Positions 6,417-8,085 of a stretch of 8,085 nucleotides of DNA are shown here, piece by piece; positions within the stretch are counted from its first letter, which is position 1, and every line of letters begins with the position of its first letter. Below the pieces are notes generated by a model. It saw nothing but the letters and a program-made list of their open reading frames with translations. It ran no database searches and was not told the origin of the DNA. Origin of the DNA: Myxococcales bacterium (GTDB lineage: Bacteria > Myxococcota > Bradymonadia > UBA7976 > UBA1532); the NCBI GenBank assembly GCA_020430675.1, contig JAGQJJ010000145.1, positions 1 to 8,085 of the forward strand. Direction: 5' to 3'. The position numbers were made by a program, and so were the translations under genes.

Positions 6417-7321
6417 TGCCCGTCGAGTCGCTGCGCGCGGCGCTCGAAGCGGCGCTGGCTGACACGGTGGCCCGCAGCAGCGCCTACCGACCGGCGGTCG
6501 CCGCGTATTTGTATGAGCGTGGGCTGGTGCCGCTCTACGGCGCGCTGGCAGGCCAGGGCGAGGTCGACGCGGCGCTGATCGAGGGCGTCTGGCGGCTGAT
6601 GCTCGACTCAGTGGCCACGCGGCGCTTCGGGGTGTCATCCGATGCCTGGCGCGCCGCCGACGACTACCCGGACCGCTATTTTGCCTTGCTGTGGCTCGAC
6701 ATCCTGCCCGCGGCGCTGCCCGCCTGCGCCGCCGATCGGCGCCTCGCGCTGGCCGCGACGCTGTTCAACCTGGGCGAGAACCTGCCGCCCCAGGCCCGCC
6801 GCGCGGCCAATGGCATCGCGTGGCGCCTGCACGATCAGGCGAAGGCGCTGGCGGCAGCGCCCGAGGCGGTCATCGAGCAGGCGTTGATCGCCGAGGGCCT
6901 GATCGCCGGCCGCGCCACGCCCGCGCGCTGGCAGCGCATCGCGGGTCTGACGGTTTTGGACCTGTCCGCCCATGACGCCGACTTTGTGCCCACCGCCATC
7001 GCCGCGCTCGACGAGGGCCGCTTCGTGGTGCTCGACGGCCGTCGCGCGGTGGCGCTCGGCCTCGCGCTGGTCGGCGACCGGCTGGAGTGCACCGGTCCCA
7101 CGCCGCCGCCCGCGCTGGACGCCCGCCGCGACGCGACCCTGGGCGCGGTGCGGGTGCGCCTCGACGACCGCCAGCTTCGGTGGCAGGCCGGCGATGAGAC
7201 GCGCCTGCTCGGCGAGATCGAGGCCATCGCGCCCGCCGCCATCGCCGCCGACGCCAGCGGCGCGGTGGTCCTGGTCGACGCCGCCTCGACCCACCTGCAG
7301 GTTTTGCGGATGGGCGCATGA
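6416..7321 (+). CDS. Hypothetical protein with helical N-terminal half and beta-propeller-like C-terminal half
   Basis: This 301-residue protein is not recognised as a named family. Residues about 1-165 look all-helical, rich in Ala, Leu and aromatic residues, and resemble a helical repeat or scaffold domain. Residues about 172-300 look beta-rich with blade-like segments. The clearest, near residues 273-298, reads PAAIAADASGAVVLVDAAST followed by HLQVL, which is similar to an NHL or WD-type blade. A second possible segment (193-218) has AIAALDEGRFVVLDGRRAVA. Only about three blades would fit, too few for a closed propeller on its own. The ATG overlaps the ATPase stop by one base (TGATG) and its own stop overlaps the next ATG (ATGA), so it is co-translated with the MoxR ATPase and the metallopeptidase-like protein. 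The beta-propeller reading is inferred from sequence pattern only. Confidence 0.8.
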   Translation: MPVESLRAALEAALADTVARSSAYRPAVAAYLYERGLVPLYGALAGQGEVDAALIEGVWRLMLDSVATRRFGVSSDAWRAADDYPDRYFALLWLDILPAALPACAADRRLALAATLFNLGENLPPQARRAANGIAWRLHDQAKALAAAPEAVIEQALIAEGLIAGRATPARWQRIAGLTVLDLSAHDADFVPTAIAALDEGRFVVLDGRRAVALGLALVGDRLECTGPTPPPALDARRDATLGAVRVRLDDRQLRWQAGDETRLLGEIEAIAPAAIAADASGAVVLVDAASTHLQVLRMGA

Positions 7322-8085
7322 CCGCGGACACGCTCGAGGGCGCCTGGCAGGCGGCGCGCGCGCGCTGGAGCAGCGCCATCGAGCTGAAGACGCCCAAGGC
7401 GGTCACCGACGGCCAGGCCATCGCCTATATCAACCTCACCGAACGTCAGACCTTTGTCGACCGCGCCCGCCTCGACCAGCTCGGCATCGGCCATTGTCTC
7501 GAAGCCCTGCTCGCGCACGAGGTCGGCCACCATATCCGCTACCCGCACACGCTGATCCGCGCCCGGCAGCACACGCGCTTCCTGCGGTCCGAGCTGACCG
7601 AGCTGGCGCGCCTTTGGGACTGCCCGGCACTGGCCGAAGCGGCGACGCAAGGGCGCTGCGACTTCGTGCTCAACCTGCTCTACGACCTGCTGATCAACAC
7701 CGACCTGCGGCCCTGGTACGAAGCGCAGTTCATCACGCTTTACAAGAAGCTCGCCGGCCGCGGACGCGACCCGGTCTTTGCTTTCTATCTCGCCCTTTAT
7801 GAAGCGCTCTGGTACCTGCCCGACGGTGCGCTGGTCACCCGGGCGATGGCCGAGTCACTGGACAAATGCGACCCGAACTGGCGCGGCGCCGCCGCTGCCT
7901 GTGCGCAGTTCATCGCCAATCGGCCCGACAACCGCCCTTTGCAGCTCGTGCGCCTCCTCATCGCTCTGCGGCCATTTCTGGTCGCCAGCGCGCTCGACGC
8001 CGCGGCCAAAGCCTCGCCCGAGGGCAATGGCGGCTTCGGCGGCGAGTTGGCCCCCGAAGACGTCGCGCGCGTGCTGCGCGAGTGC
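7318..8085 (+). CDS. Zincin-like metallopeptidase-motif protein, N-terminal part (possible VWA partner of MoxR)
   Basis: The first 256 residues are inside the window and the reading frame stays open to the edge. HEVGHH (67-72) is an HExxH zinc-peptidase motif: His67 and His71 as metal ligands and Glu68 as catalytic base. A second conserved-looking stretch, CDFVLNLLYDLLINTDLRPW (114-133), has Asn119, Asp123, Asn127 and Asp129 and could supply the third ligand. This resembles the DUF2201/COG3864-type predicted metallopeptidases that are paired with MoxR ATPases and often carry a VWA-like domain at the C-terminus. Such a domain is not seen here, but the protein is unfinished. No signal peptide or membrane helix is visible; residues 205-225 are hydrophobic but broken by charges. 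The ATG overlaps the stop of the previous gene (ATGA), and GGA lies 7 nt upstream. The motif is clear; the family and activity are inferred. Confidence 0.8.
   Translation, partial: MTADTLEGAWQAARARWSSAIELKTPKAVTDGQAIAYINLTERQTFVDRARLDQLGIGHCLEALLAHEVGHHIRYPHTLIRARQHTRFLRSELTELARLWDCPALAEAATQGRCDFVLNLLYDLLINTDLRPWYEAQFITLYKKLAGRGRDPVFAFYLALYEALWYLPDGALVTRAMAESLDKCDPNWRGAAAACAQFIANRPDNRPLQLVRLLIALRPFLVASALDAAAKASPEGNGGFGGELAPEDVARVLREC

Noticed and set aside
4692..6638. A 648-codon open frame on the minus strand across the MoxR gene
   Set aside because: It lies opposite an ATPase with all catalytic motifs intact. Its translation is rich in Arg, Ala, Gly, Gln and His with no recognisable domain, as expected for the antisense of a GC-rich gene.
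6972..7802. A 276-codon plus-strand open frame overlapping the last two genes
   Set aside because: It is in a different frame from the HEVGHH protein and is made of Arg/Pro/Ala-rich sequence.

Overview
The window is very GC-rich, with strong G/C preference at third codon positions, and it is almost fully coding. The gene families suggest a deltaproteobacterial or Myxococcota-type bacterium: an MglA-like small GTPase next to a soluble PocR-like sensor kinase, and a large MoxR-type ATPase cassette. This placement is inferred from gene content and style; the window contains no phylogenetic marker gene.

Layout: nine genes form two divergent groups that face away from a short gap at about 4227-4311. 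Reading leftward (minus strand) are a tail-anchored double zinc-ribbon protein (3513-4226), an MglA-like GTPase (2754-3428), a soluble histidine kinase (1358-2752), thiamine-monophosphate kinase ThiL (395-1354) and the start of a CNNM/DUF21 membrane protein (1-395, cut by the window edge). The last four are packed with gaps of 1-3 nt or a 1-nt overlap. The zinc-ribbon gene is separated from the GTPase by 84 bp, so it may or may not share their transcript.

Reading rightward (plus strand) is a four-gene cassette: an unrecognised 180-residue protein (4312-4854), a 521-residue MoxR-type AAA+ ATPase (4851-6416), an unrecognised 301-residue protein with a helical N-terminal half and a beta-rich C-terminal half (6416-7321), and a protein with an HEVGHH zinc-peptidase motif (7318 to beyond the window). 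All three junctions overlap (ATGA, TGATG, ATGA), so these genes are almost certainly translated together and their products probably act together.

The cassette is the most interesting part. MoxR ATPases typically act as chaperone-like remodelers with a VWA-domain partner encoded beside them. Here the neighbour inside the window is a zincin-like protein that may carry a VWA domain beyond the window edge, and the 301-residue protein ends in a segment that looks like one or more beta-propeller blades. This recalls the MoxR-VWA-beta-propeller ternary systems predicted by comparative genomics. Membership is inference: the VWA domain is not visible here and no search could be run. No RNA genes, CRISPR arrays, insertion sequences or integration signs were seen, and no gap exceeds 85 bp.
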